Origin: Botryococcus braunii
Taxonomy: Eukaryota > Chlorophyta > Trebouxiophyceae
Length of the DNA: 15,000 nt
Assembly (NCBI GenBank): GCA_002005505.1
Contig: KV908475.1
Coordinates: 356,391-371,390, forward strand
Direction of reading: 5' to 3'
Below the pieces are notes generated by a model. It was not told the DNA's origin. It saw only the letters and a list, made by a program, of their open reading frames with translations, and did not search any database. Positions 14,962 to 15,000 of this stretch are shown piece after piece (the first letter of the stretch is position 1; each line of letters opens with the position of its first letter). The translations under genes were made by a program, and so were the position numbers.

Positions 14962-15000
14962 TGTACACATCAGCCATAAACTATCCAGTACAACGAACTG

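Overview
This looks like a nuclear genome segment from a eukaryote, most plausibly a green (chlorophyte or prasinophyte) alga. The evidence is short coding exons split by 350 to 1,235 bp introns with mostly GT-AG borders, very long dinucleotide tracts, a plant/eukaryote-type MTHFR, and clustered TGTAA motifs (the green-algal poly(A) signal) downstream of a stop codon. The lineage is inference; no species can be named from the sequence alone. I saw no bacterial operon, rRNA, tRNA, CRISPR or clear transposase.

Gene 1 (6469 down to 425, minus strand) is methylenetetrahydrofolate reductase. Eight exons join in frame at every junction, giving about 307 residues: the whole N-terminal catalytic TIM barrel, from the start ATG to the point where the eukaryotic C-terminal regulatory domain would begin. 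That C-terminal part would lie below coordinate 1. Intron 2 has a GC-AG border. A TATA-like box next to a perfect 13-bp inverted repeat lies about 135 bp upstream of the ATG.

Gene 2 (about 13158 down to 9275, minus strand, 5' end not resolved) is recovered as five exons joining in frame to a TGA stop. It encodes a leucine-rich helical-repeat protein resembling mTERF-like repeats, with a CxxC-containing N-terminal segment. I do not know its function. Its presumed 3' region (9274 to about 8340) holds a 30-bp tandem repeat that begins at the stop codon, then four TGTAA motifs.

Much of the remaining DNA is repetitive: (GA)n, (CT)n, (GT)n and (CA)n tracts, several minisatellites (92, about 24, 30 and 50-65 bp units), a 122-bp foldback element in the intergenic region, and a pair of tight hairpins in a gene 2 intron. 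The best leads are structural. MTHFR exons 7 and 4 are each flanked by intronic dinucleotide tracts that are complementary in the pre-mRNA. The minisatellite in the last gene 2 intron is built from copies of the adjoining exon end and its 5' splice site. No clearly new multi-gene system is visible.
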